Below, in pieces: positions 1 to 10,142 of a stretch of DNA of 64,000 bases. The DNA is from Galeopsis tetrahit. Lineage: Eukaryota > Streptophyta > Magnoliopsida > Lamiales > Lamiaceae. Numbering within the stretch: the stretch's first letter is position 1; each line of letters starts with the position of its first letter. The stretch covers positions 78,581,348-78,645,347 of the forward strand of contig OY776129.1 in assembly GCA_963675135.1 (NCBI GenBank), in the 5' to 3' direction. The notes beneath the pieces are model-generated. The model was not told the DNA's origin. It did no database searches and saw only the letters and a list, made by a program, of their open reading frames with translations. Position numbers and translations under genes: made by a program.

Positions 1-233
1 ATTGAAAATTATTAATGTATTTGGAAGTTATCATGTTAACTAAGCATCTCAAGTATTAACTGCAATATTCCCTTACCCTTTTCAATCTGAGATACCACAC
101 AGATCTCTTTATATTTTAATATTAATCAACTATTGTCTTGTGGTAATATATTTATTTACTTATAAAGTTACTGTTACTTAAAATAAACATAAGACAACTT
201 AGATGACTGCACAGTTGATACACATATCCAGTG

Positions 234-355
234 ACGAAGTTGGATAGCTCAAGTGGTTAGAGCACCACTACCTAGGCTTTAGATCCTGGGTTCGAGTCAT
301 GGGGAGGGGAAAAAGGGATGGGTATTTAATATAATTCAAAAAAAAAAAAAAAAAA
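234..355 (+). mobile_element. tRNA-derived SINE with perfect target-site duplications
   Basis: The 5' part is tRNA-like. It has an A-box-like stretch (TAGCTCAAGTGG, near 244-255) and a B-box-like stretch (GGTTCGAGTCA, near 289-299), followed by a short tail and a run of about 18 A. A 14-bp direct repeat, ACACATATCCAGTG, flanks it at 220-233 and 356-369, which is a clear target-site duplication from L1-type retroposition. Two related copies occur near 29195-29260 (minus strand) and 46026-46071. A functional tRNA gene is unlikely because the acceptor stem does not pair and the poly(A) tail and duplications fit a SINE. Confidence 0.88.
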
Positions 356-369
356 ACACATATCCAGTG

Positions 370-628
370 TCCCCACATATTCACATAATAAGATAGGAGT
401 ACTATAGTTTAGACATGTTCATACGGTTAAAATCGTCGGTTTTGATTAGAGATCGGCGGTTACGATTTGACCATTTTACAAATCGCAACCAAACCACATC
501 CACTGGACCGGTTAGGGTTACAGTTTTAAACCGTCGGTTCGATTTATTTTTTTTACATCATTTTTTTATTAGAAAATAAATTATTATATAAGAGATGAGA
601 GAAGTTGATGTGAAAAATGAGTTGAAAT
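370..628. other. Gene-free stretch with AACCG-type subterminal repeats (hAT-like remnant)
   Basis: No coding sequence is visible. From about 410 the DNA starts TAGACATG and carries repeated CGGTT / AACCG words up to about 545, a composition like the subterminal regions of plant hAT elements such as the complete copy at 60207-60704. AACCG words also occur on the other side of the Copia insertion (15090-15120), so the retrotransposon may have landed inside this older element. No matching right terminus or 8-bp duplication was found, so the call is tentative. Confidence 0.35.
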
Positions 629-633
629 TGAAG

Positions 634-1890
634 TGTTGGGATATGAATCCTAAGACAAGTCCTACATGATGAAAAGATAAAAGATGAAGTTTTGATAAGC
701 CAAAAGTAGTTTGAATATTTTCTAAGTGTTGACTGATCTAGTCTAGTTGAGTTAAGTCATCTTGAGCAAGACCAGTAGAGTTCACATGAAAAGATAAAGT
801 ACTTATAAATTTGTATATTGTTTATACTTCATATATGCTATTTGTATTTGTTAGATTGATTATTGAGCTATGGATAAATGTTGTATAGAGCTCATGATTT
901 TGAATGTAATAGATTAGTTTGATTGTATAAATTCTAAGTTGACTAAGCTTGTATTATAAAAGCTTAAAGTAATGTAACAAGTCTTGATAGATCACATGGG
1001 AAGATCAGACAAGAAGAGTTGAAGTCTACTACTTTAGAAGACAGGTGGATTACAAGACAAGTACATACTAGTCTACAGAAGACAAGTCAAACTTAAAAGT
1101 CTAAATGAAGCGCGTATAAAGATAAGGATGAAGAAGTTAGTTATGGAATAACTAATTCATAACAAGAAACGCGTGGAAAGATAAGAAGATTCAGTTGAAG
1201 TTAGTTTTCAAGAAGAGTTGGTTACAACTACCTAAGTTCTTGATGATTGAAGTTTATAAATACTTCATGATGGTGATCATTTGAAGACTACTGCAACTAC
1301 GCATACTGAAGCTACATACTGAAGATATATTGAAGATTACTCGCAGAGATTGAAGATTCAGAAAGAAGCCAGAAGACAAGTGAAGAATTCAAAAGGCTAC
1401 TACTGAAGATCAGAGAAGTTTTTAGTGTTGTTGTTTTATCAAGATGCTAGATACTTGTTAAATTTCTAGTAAGATCATAGACATATCTGGAGGTATAGTC
1501 TTAGAAGATCTAAGTCTTCTTCTTGGGACTTAAAAGACAGGAATATACACTTGTACTCGATTGGAAGAGTTTAGTGGAAACATCACAACTGGGTTTGTGA
1601 GAGTGGATGTAGACAAGTTGTCGAACCACTATAAATTATTTGTGTTGTTTACTGTTTTAATTGCTTAACTGTTTAATTGTTTACATACGTAACTGAATTA
1701 GACTAGTTGAGTTTAGAACAGAGTTCTCGAATTAAGAAGTTGAGTATAAACTTGAATTGGGCTCATTGTTAATTTCGTATTCCGCATATTGTATTCTGAT
1801 ATTTCGATAGATTTTTGAAAAGTCTATTCACCCCCCCTCTAGACATTTTCACTAGCTTACTCGTTATTAACTCAACTTTGGGGACCTACA
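634..1890 (+). repeat. 5' LTR of the Copia element
   Basis: This 1257-bp LTR matches 13758-15037 almost base for base. The visible differences are three substitutions (near 753, 1637 and 1697) and a 23-bp deletion near 993 between two AGAT words. It begins TG, ends CA, and is followed after two bases by the primer-binding site. Confidence 0.95.
1255..1262 (+). promoter_or_regulatory. Putative TATA box of the 5' LTR
   Basis: TATAAATA lies about half-way through the LTR, where an LTR promoter (U3/R boundary) is expected. The same word occurs at the equivalent place in the 3' LTR (14402-14409). Assigned by position and motif only. Confidence 0.5.
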
Positions 1891-1892
1891 AG

Positions 1893-1904
1893 TGGTATCA
1901 GAGC
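1893..1904 (+). other. Primer-binding site, initiator Met-tRNA type
   Basis: TGGTATCAGAGC starts two bases after the 5' LTR. It is the standard complement of the 3' end of plant initiator methionine tRNA, the usual minus-strand primer of Ty1-copia elements. Confidence 0.93.
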
Positions 1905-2090
1905 AGTAGTTTACGAACTGCTGTTTCTTGATAACCAACTTAAGACTTAGGGTGAAGTCTTGGTCTTTGATTGTACTTGCTTACGTGTTCTTGATCAACA
2001 TACTCCTGTTATATCTGTTTCGTGCTCCCTGTCCTTGACTTATCTGTTTTTATTGATCATAATTCTACTTAGCACTTATTTCTTGAAATC

Positions 2091-2786
2091 ATGTCTCTTG
2101 AGATCAGCGCTAACAAGTTACCCAAGTTCCAGGTTCAGGACTATGACTACTGGAAGCTGCGAATGGAAGCCATTTTCAGTTCCACGCACGACCTAATGAT
2201 CTCTGTCATCACAGAAGGACCCATTGTTACGATGATTCCAAATACTGTTGTTCTTGACCCAAGCAAACCAATTGGTACTCTCGTCAAGAAATCCAGGTCA
2301 GATCTAACCTCAGAAGAAATGCGTCAAAATAATTTGGATAGTTTGGCAAAGAATTACATTTTACACACCCTCCCTAACGAGTATCTAGGAAAAGTGTTAA
2401 AATGTAAAACTGCCAAAGAGATGTGGGACAGACTAGCTATCATTTGTGAAAGGACCTCCCTAATCAAAGAGAGCAAACTCTCCACAGCTGTCCAAAGATT
2501 TGAATCATTTCGGATGAAAGCTGGTGAAACTATCGACCAGCTGGATACTCGTTTTACTAAGATCATGAATGATTTGGAAGTACTTGGTAAATCTTATACT
2601 GCTCGTGAGATCAATCTTAGGATTTTGAAGAGTCTTGATAGTCGTTGGAAAATGGTAAAGATGCTTGTTAAGAACACTCAAGATATAGATACGTGGACTG
2701 CTGAAACCATGTTTCAAACTCTTAAAGCCCATGAGTTTGATTTAGACGAAGATGAACCACTAGCCAGTAGTGATAGAGAACATGCT
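2091..2786 (+). CDS. gag: gag, N-terminal part, interrupted by a solo LTR
   Basis: This encodes the N-terminal capsid-like region of Copia Gag. Near residues 13-28 it has the typical aromatic stretch around KFQVQDYDYWKLRMEA, and further on a UBN2/DUF4219-like helical region with a conserved MWDRL motif. The ATG at 2091 is the first good start, about 190 bases after the primer site. The frame runs to a stop at 2820-2822, but everything after 2786 is solo-LTR sequence, so the last 12 codons are not Gag. The remainder of Gag continues in the same relative frame on the far side of the inserted LTR. In this copy the product would be truncated before the zinc knuckle. Confidence 0.85.
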
Positions 2787-4076
2787 TGTTGGGATATGAA
2801 TCCTAGAACAAGTCCTAAATGATGATTAAAAGATGAAGTTTTGATAAGCCAAAAGTAGATTGAATATTTTCTAAGTGTTGACTAATCTAGTCTAGTTGAG
2901 TTAAGTCATCTTGTACAAGACCAGTAGAGTTCACATAAGTTCACATGGAAAGATAAGTACAGTTTATAAGTACTTCATATGTGTTTACAGTATTTGTTTA
3001 AGTTTGTTACTGAGCTATTTAAATGTTGTATAGAGCTCATGATGTTTTTATATGTAATAGATTAGTTTTATTGTATAGTTTATAAGTTGACTAAGCTTGT
3101 ATTATGAAAGCTTAAAGTAATGTAATAGTCTTGATAGGTTTAGTATAGTCTACTGATTGAACAAGGAAGACCGGACAAGAAGAGTTGAAGTCTACTACTC
3201 AAGACAGGTGGACTACAAGACAAGTACATACAAGTCTACTCAAGACAAGTCAACGTGAAGATAGTTAGTTAGAAGCGCGTGTAAAGATAAGGATAGAAGT
3301 TAGTTATGGAATAACTAATTCATAACAGAAACGCGTGGATGGATAAGAAGATTCAATTAAAGTTAGTTTTCAAGAAAAGTTGGTTACAACTAACTAAGTT
3401 CTTGATGTTTGAAGTCTATAAATACTTCATGATGGTGATCATTTGAAGACTACTGCAACTACGCATACTGAAACTTGATATACTGAAGCGTATTAAAAGC
3501 TATATACTGAAGGTTACTCTCAGAGATTGAAGATTCAGAAAGAAGCCAGAAGAGAAGTGAAGAATTCAAAAGGCTACTACTGAAGATCAGAGAAGTGTTT
3601 AGTTTTTGTTTGTTATTTTTCAAGGTGCTAGATACTTGTAAAATTTCTAGTTAGATCATAGACATATCTGGAGGTATAGTCTGTTGAAGATCTAAGTCTT
3701 CTTCTTGGGACTTAAAAGACAGGAATATACACTTGTACTCGATTGGAAGAGTTTAGTGGAAACATCACAACTCGGTTTGTGAGAGTGGATGTAGACAAGT
3801 TGTCGAACCACTATAAATCTTTGTGTGTTGTTTACTTTACTGTTTTAATTGTTTAATTGCTTAACTGTTTAAACTGTTACTAAGCTTAACAAGTTGAGTA
3901 TAGAACAGAGTTCTCGAATTAAGAAGTTGAGTATAAACTTGAATTGGGCTCATTGTTAATTTCGTATTCCGCATATTGTATTCTGATATTTCGATAGAAT
4001 TTTGAAAAGTCTATTCACCCCCCTCTAGACATTTTCACTAGCTTACTCGTTATTAACTCAACTTTGGGGACCTACA
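2787..4076 (+). mobile_element. Solo LTR nested in gag, with ATGCT duplication
   Basis: This 1290-bp LTR begins TGTTGGG and ends CCTACA like the host element's LTRs but differs from them at many positions and small indels, so it comes from a related subfamily. A 5-bp duplication, ATGCT, flanks it at 2782-2786 and 4077-4081. No internal retroelement sequence remains, which fits insertion followed by LTR-LTR recombination. Without the LTR and one duplication copy the two gag halves share one frame. Confidence 0.93.
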
Positions 4077-5938
4077 ATGCTGTATCTAAGAACGTTGCCT
4101 TTAAGTCTAGCTCTTCTAAGTCTTCTAAGGTAGACAGGTCCAAATCTAGTACTAAGTCTGCCTCTGTGAAAGATGAGTTAGATACTGATCTTAGTTTGAA
4201 GGATCAGATGAGTCTCATGGTTAGAAAGTTTGATAGGCTCAATAAACGCTTCGGAAGATACAAGAAGTTCTATAGGGACCATAGAGCATCTACGTCTAAG
4301 AACTCGTCTGAGACCAGACGAGACCGAAACTCGTCCGAAAGGAGAGACGAAGTCTCGAAAAGTAACAGACGAGATCGAGAGTCTGACGATAGGAAGATTC
4401 AACGTTCTGATAGACGTGATAAACGTAGGGACAAATCTCCTATTAAAAAGGCTACTAATGATCTCTTGTGCTATAATTGTGAAAAGCCAGGTCATTACAT
4501 ATATGAATGTCCAGACCTGAGCACTGATGATCGTGAAGAACGCAAAGCACGAAGAGAAAGAAGATATAATTGTGGCAATAAGGCAATGATGGTCAATAAT
4601 GACTCTGATTCGGATTCAGACGAGTTGCCATCGTCCGCTTCTAGTCACTCAACTGATCAAGATCACGACGAAGCATTCATAGTAGATGATGGCCTATGCT
4701 GCATGGCTAAAATCGACCAAGAGGTATCATCTGCTACATCTTTTCAATCTTGTGTTGATTCAGAAACTGATGAAAGTGACACTGCTAGTAGTGAAGTAGG
4801 AAGTAGTCTTCAGCACTCGACTAGTGCAGTCGAAGATGACCTTCTACTCGCTAACCAAGCATTCATCGAAGTCAGTGATGAAAACATTGCATTAAAACAA
4901 GAAATCATTGATCTTAAGGAAGCTCAGTCAAAAGTAGATCCTAATGTAACAGTCCTAAATGAACGCTTGACTGAAGAGTTAAGACAACTCAAAGAAAAGT
5001 GTGCATTGACAGACAGGTTATATCAAGACCTACTTAAGACACATGCAACTAAGAAAAATGAATTCAATGTTTTAAAGAACAAGTGCAACAGACTTGAAGA
5101 ACGTAATAAGTTCTTAGAAACCGAGGTTGTCACACTTGATCTCAAACTTACTGACCTGGTTAATTCTTTAAAGATTAACCTTGAATTGTCAGATAGGTAT
5201 AGAGACCCAGGTGACAAGACAGGTATAGGTGCTGAGTCATCTAGCTCGTCTACTCGAGTCATTAAGAACCCTACTACTATTAAAACAAGACTTTTGCCAA
5301 ATGATAAAGGAAAAGGACCAATGTTATACGATATCGGAACTCCTTCTAAAGGTACTGTACCTAAACAAGCTCGAGTTAACATTCCGATTACCAAGGGAGG
5401 TAAAAAGAATGGTAACAGCAAGCCTGTTCAACCTAGAACTAATCTTCAAAGGACCACTAATCGTGGACGACCCAACCAGGTCAGATACGAGGATTGGTAT
5501 CCTGAGGAGACAAGTACTAGACAGGTACAGACTAGACGACAAGAGTCTAGATCTCCTTTCATAAGGCAGTCTCAACTCTACTCGTCTAGACCTAGACAGG
5601 TAGCTCCAAAATATCGTACACAAGCTGTTCTATATCCTCCACCTCTATCATACGATATTTTAAGTGAGGAAAGACCCAAACGCGTCTATAAACCGTATGG
5701 ACCTAATGCTTTCAAACCCTACTCTGACTATCGTAGACAAGTGCCTGCTCAAGTAGAGATCAAGTCGAAAGGCTATCTCCAAAGAGTAGACCCGAACTCG
5801 ACTGATAGGCCAGAGAAGGACAACAAGGTCTTATTTTGTAACAAATATGGGCGAAAGCTTAAAAGATCAAACCTGTTCAAGACTCCAATGTATATTTGGA
5901 TTCCTCTGAACTCGACTAACCCCCCAGGACCCCAATAA
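4077..5938 (+). CDS. gag: gag, C-terminal part with CCHC zinc knuckle and coiled coil
   Basis: The open frame starts upstream in the solo-LTR end (4064), but Gag sequence proper begins at 4077. It contains a basic Arg/Ser/Asp-rich stretch (4300-4440) and a CX2CX4HX4C knuckle starting CYNCEKPGHY (4469 onward). Acidic Ser/Asp stretches follow, then a region near 4840-5190 rich in Leu, Glu and Lys that reads as a coiled coil. The last part is a basic proline-rich tail. The frame ends at TAA (5936-5938), 18 bases before the pol frame opens. Coiled-coil Gag is known from Sirevirus-type Copia elements. This half lacks its own plausible ATG because the start belongs to the interrupted N-terminal half. 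Confidence 0.85.
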
Positions 5939-5973
5939 ACAAACAGGGTACCTAAATTATTGAATATCATCTA

Positions 5974-8900
5974 TTGCAGGGTCGACTTGACTTGTATAAG
6001 AAGGGTGGCTCAGTAGGAGAAACCTGGTACATAGACAGTGGTTGTTCGCACCACATGACTGGTACCAAGGCTCTCTTGTCAAGCTACCATGAGCAGGAAG
6101 GACCAAAAGTGATATTTGGTAATAGCTCCACTGCTGTCACTAAAGGATTTGGTTACATCCGGAATGGAGACGTCGAAATTCAAGATGTCTCATATGTTGA
6201 AGGTTTGAAATATAATTTACTCTCTGTTTCTCAGTTTTGTGATCGTGGATACAAAGTGCAGTTCAAGAGCCGCAAATGCGAAATCATTGACAAAAGGACA
6301 CACACAGTCCTACTAGTCGGCGTAAGACAAGGAAGTGTGTACATAGTGAACTGGAACAGTTGTCCGAGGGACACCTGTCTACTTACTAAGAATCCTAAAG
6401 AACTTGGTTGGCTCTGGCATAGACGCCTCTGTCATCTAAACTTTAAGGTTCTTAATAAGATAGCCAGAGATTACCTTGTTGAAGGTATTCCCAATGAAGT
6501 TTACTACAAGTCACATGTATGCACGGCTTGTCAACAGGGTAAACAGGTTAAAGGGTCTTTTAAGTCAATTCCTACTCTCTCAACAAGTAGAGTCCTAGAA
6601 CTTCTACATATGGATCTTCATGGTCCAATAACTCCTCCAACCTTGAATGGTAGAAGGTACACACTTGTTGTCGTAGATGACTATTCTAAGTTTACTTGGG
6701 TAGTCTTCCTACACAAGAAGAGTGATACACAAACACTTCTGCCTGAACTGTTGAAGAAGTTACAAGTTGAGAAGAACCAGTCCATTGTCAAGATTCGTAG
6801 TGACAAGGGAACTGAGTTCATTAATTGCTATATTAAAGAATTTTGTACTAAACGTGGCATCCAGCACCTTACTAGTGCAGCTAGGACACCACAACAAAAT
6901 GGTGTAGCAGAAAGGAGGAATCGAACCCTTAAAGAAGCCTGTAGAACCATGATAGCTGAGTTCAACACACCTCAAAAGTTTTGGGCTGAAGCTATCAACA
7001 CTGCATGCCATTCACAGAACAGAAGCGCGGTCAACAAAGCTCTAGGCAAGACACCTTATGAGGTTTGGAAAGGTAGAAAACCCAGAGTTTCATATTTTCA
7101 TATATTTGGTTGTAAGTGTTTCATTCATAACAATGGAAAGAGCAAGTTGAATGCTTTCGATGCTAAAGCAGACGAGGGGATATTTTTAGGATACTCCTCG
7201 ACTAGCAAAGCATTTAGGGTATTCAACTACTCAACTCTTTGTGTGGAAGAAACACCACATGTGGTTTTCGATGAATCTCAACAGGATTCGTCTGCCGACA
7301 AGATCAATAAGAAGGTAACTGATCTATCGATCGAATCTGACAAAGATTCAGAGATATATGAATCCGTTCAAGCCTACAACCCATTCCTAAAGGCTCTCGA
7401 CTCTGATGATAAGGAGAAGGTAAGTGCTCAAGGTAAGTCTTCTAGACCAGTTGACATGCCTGCTCTAGTTGACTCATCTACTCCTGGTAAATCTGTTGAT
7501 GATACAAATGATACTGACATGCATGATGCTGTACATGATATAGATGATGATAGTATTCATGTTAAGAATAGAAAAACATGGAAATCTGCGCATGACACTG
7601 AAAATATCATTGGTGACTCTACTATTGGTGTGAAGACTAGACGACAACTCTTTGAGTCGCAAGAACAGTCTAGTCCAACTATGTTTTGCTGGTGTTGTTT
7701 CCTCTCATCTATTGAGCCTACCACTGTTAAAGAGGCATTGGCTGATAGTAATTGGATCATCGCTATGCAAGACGAGTTGAACCAGTTTGTTCGAAACGAC
7801 GTCTGGGAACTTGTCGATAGGCCTAAACATCATAATGTAGTTGGCACTCGATGGATTTTCAAGAATAAGAAAGATGAGAATGATTTAGTTGTTAGAAATA
7901 AGGCTAGATTAGTCGCCCAAGGCTACTCACAAGCTGAAGGCATAGACTATGATGAAACATATGCTCCTGTTGCTAGACTAGAAGCCATTAGATTGTTCCT
8001 TGCATATGCTGCTCACATGAAGTTTACTGTATATCAAATGGATGTTAAAAGTGCATTTCTTAACGGTATTCTTGCGGAAGAAGTGTATGTTGAACAACCT
8101 CCAGGTTTCGAAGTCAAAGGCAACCAGGTGTACAGATTAAAGAAGGCCTTATATGGACTAAAGCAAGCTCCAAGAGCATGGTATGACACTCTATCTCTCT
8201 TTCTATTGGAAAATGGTTTTACTAAGGGCAAGGTCGATCGAACCTTGTTCAGAAGACAAGAAGGGAAGGACATTTTACTCGTCCAAATTTACGTAGATGA
8301 CATCATTTTTGGGTCACCTAACAAAAAGCTGAGTGAAAGTTTTTCAACACTCATGCAAAGTAAATTTGAGATGTCTATGATGGGTGAAATGAACTACTTT
8401 CTTGGACTTCAAGTAAAACAAACTCCACAAGGTATTTTCATAAATCAGGCGAAGTACACTAGAAATCTTCTAGACAAGTATGGGATCAAAACATGTAAGT
8501 CCACTGGTGTACCAATGCAACCAACTTACAGAATGGATCCAGATGGGAACGGTAAATGTGCTGACCAATCCTATTATCGTGGCTTAATTGGTTCTTTACT
8601 GTATCTAACTGCTAGTAGACCTGACATTGCATTCTTTGTTGGTGTTTGTGCTCGATTCCAAGCCAATCCAAAAGAAAGTCACATGGAAACTACCAAAAGG
8701 ATCTTGAAATATTTGAAAGGGACCATCAATCGTGGTATATGGTATCCCTCAAATGATGATCTATCCTTAAGTGGCTTTTCAGACTCAGACTTTGGAGGCT
8801 GTAGAATAGATAGGAAATCTACTTCCGGTTCTTGTCAATTTTTAGGCACAAAACTCATATCTTGGTTCTCTAAAAAGCAGACTAGTGTTGCAACTTCAAC

Positions 8901-9246
8901 TACCGAAGTCGAGTACATGGCTGCTGGTAGCTGTTGTAGTCAACTACTCTGGCTCATGCAACAGCTTCGTGATTACAACATACATGAATCAAATGTTCCT
9001 ATTTTCTGTGATAGTAATAGTGCAATTGCCATTACACAAAATCCTGTTTTACACACACGATGTAAGCATGTTGATGTGAAGCATCATTTCATACGTGATC
9101 ATGTAGAAAAGAAGGATATTCGCATGGAAAAGATTCATACTGATTTTCAAAGAGCTGATATTTTTACAAAACCATTAGCTGAGGCACGATTTCGTGAGTT
9201 ATGCATTAGTCTAGGGCTAATTGATTTAGATCCTACTTGCCTGTAG
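5974..9246 (+). CDS. pol: pol polyprotein: protease, integrase, reverse transcriptase, RNase H
   Basis: A single uninterrupted frame (open from 5956) encodes the Copia Pol order. The protease has the WYIDSG catalytic triplet at residues 18-23. The GAG-pre-integrase/HHCC zinc region lies near residues 146-190. The integrase core shows D214, D277 and E313, with 35 residues between the last two, and a PQQNGVAERRNRT block. Reverse transcriptase runs from WIFKNKK through ARLVAQGY to the YVDD catalytic box at 773-776. RNase H shows SDSDFGG, STTEVEY and CDSNSA motifs and ends with a Copia-typical TKPLAEARF tail. All key catalytic residues are present. The frame is shifted (-1) relative to gag, with a gag stop between. 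The start at 5974 is a convention: there is no ATG, and expression presumably needs recoding or splicing. Confidence 0.95.
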   Translation: MQGRLDLYKKGGSVGETWYIDSGCSHHMTGTKALLSSYHEQEGPKVIFGNSSTAVTKGFGYIRNGDVEIQDVSYVEGLKYNLLSVSQFCDRGYKVQFKSRKCEIIDKRTHTVLLVGVRQGSVYIVNWNSCPRDTCLLTKNPKELGWLWHRRLCHLNFKVLNKIARDYLVEGIPNEVYYKSHVCTACQQGKQVKGSFKSIPTLSTSRVLELLHMDLHGPITPPTLNGRRYTLVVVDDYSKFTWVVFLHKKSDTQTLLPELLKKLQVEKNQSIVKIRSDKGTEFINCYIKEFCTKRGIQHLTSAARTPQQNGVAERRNRTLKEACRTMIAEFNTPQKFWAEAINTACHSQNRSAVNKALGKTPYEVWKGRKPRVSYFHIFGCKCFIHNNGKSKLNAFDAKADEGIFLGYSSTSKAFRVFNYSTLCVEETPHVVFDESQQDSSADKINKKVTDLSIESDKDSEIYESVQAYNPFLKALDSDDKEKVSAQGKSSRPVDMPALVDSSTPGKSVDDTNDTDMHDAVHDIDDDSIHVKNRKTWKSAHDTENIIGDSTIGVKTRRQLFESQEQSSPTMFCWCCFLSSIEPTTVKEALADSNWIIAMQDELNQFVRNDVWELVDRPKHHNVVGTRWIFKNKKDENDLVVRNKARLVAQGYSQAEGIDYDETYAPVARLEAIRLFLAYAAHMKFTVYQMDVKSAFLNGILAEEVYVEQPPGFEVKGNQVYRLKKALYGLKQAPRAWYDTLSLFLLENGFTKGKVDRTLFRRQEGKDILLVQIYVDDIIFGSPNKKLSESFSTLMQSKFEMSMMGEMNYFLGLQVKQTPQGIFINQAKYTRNLLDKYGIKTCKSTGVPMQPTYRMDPDGNGKCADQSYYRGLIGSLLYLTASRPDIAFFVGVCARFQANPKESHMETTKRILKYLKGTINRGIWYPSNDDLSLSGFSDSDFGGCRIDRKSTSGSCQFLGTKLISWFSKKQTSVATSTTEVEYMAAGSCCSQLLWLMQQLRDYNIHESNVPIFCDSNSAIAITQNPVLHTRCKHVDVKHHFIRDHVEKKDIRMEKIHTDFQRADIFTKPLAEARFRELCISLGLIDLDPTCL

Positions 9247-10142
9247 CTATGTACTAACTAGACAGGTACATCAAAGAAAAGAGATGACAAGATCACTAGA
9301 CCAGAGCACTCGACTTCTCACGCAACAGACAGGTAAACAAGGCTAGACTAGATGACCAAACAACCCGATGAGGAAGCTGGTAAAGCTGAGGGTAATACTA
9401 AGGGAATAAACATTTAAGGGGGAATCCTTGATTTCTTAAATATCCTTATGCTGACTCTTATGTTCGTTAAGGTCATCTTGTTCGAAACCTTGATCTTTGC
9501 TGTAAATTGATATTCATCTTATTTATCTTACTCTACTTGTACCTATGATTACACATTGAAAACGATGAGATAGGTACACACAATCGTTCGACGTTCAGAA
9601 TAGACAAGTACAGACGAAGGGGGAACTCGTCTTGTATACTTAAGCCAACCCGTCTTGTGAAGCTTAAGTCTACTCGTCTGTTTTGGATAGACTCGAACAG
9701 ACAAGCTAAGTGTTTCTCTTGATTGATATATGTTAAGTGTCTATTCAAACGGATTAAGGGTATTATAGTAATTAGATAATGCTAAATTTTGAAAACCCTA
9801 GAATTGGATTTATACACTCCCATTCTTAATGCGGTGTATACACCCAGTTCCTACTCTACTATACTAGGTCAGATGAGTACACTCCCTGTCCTAACTAAGA
9901 AGAGCCGGATTTCAAAACTTACAATATCAAATCACATAATATTCTTGATTCCGTAACCGAATTTCAAGGGTCTCGACCGTTGGATTAAACCATTCAATCT
10001 TGGCCATTGGATCAATTTTCTTTCAGTTTTTCTCAAAACCCATCTTCCACACTCCTTGCCTTACGTTTTCATAACTCCTCTGCTTAAGCTCTCGAATTTC
10101 TTGCAAATCAAACCTCCCCAGTTCTTACTCTACTCACTAAAG
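9247..10142 (+). other. Spacer between pol and the extra ORF, with purine tracts
   Basis: About 900 bases follow the pol stop without a clear coding frame. Two tracts, AAGGGGGAAT (9416-9425) and AAGGGGGAAC (9617-9626), resemble the true polypurine tract at 13744-13757. From about 9760 the DNA is like a plant promoter/leader, including ACCGTTGGATT and GGCCATTGGATC words shortly before the ATG at 10143. A separate promoter for the extra ORF is possible but unproven. Confidence 0.5.

Noticed and set aside
240..300. tRNA gene
   Set aside because: A and B boxes are present, but the cloverleaf acceptor stem does not pair, and the poly(A) tail and 14-bp duplications show a SINE.
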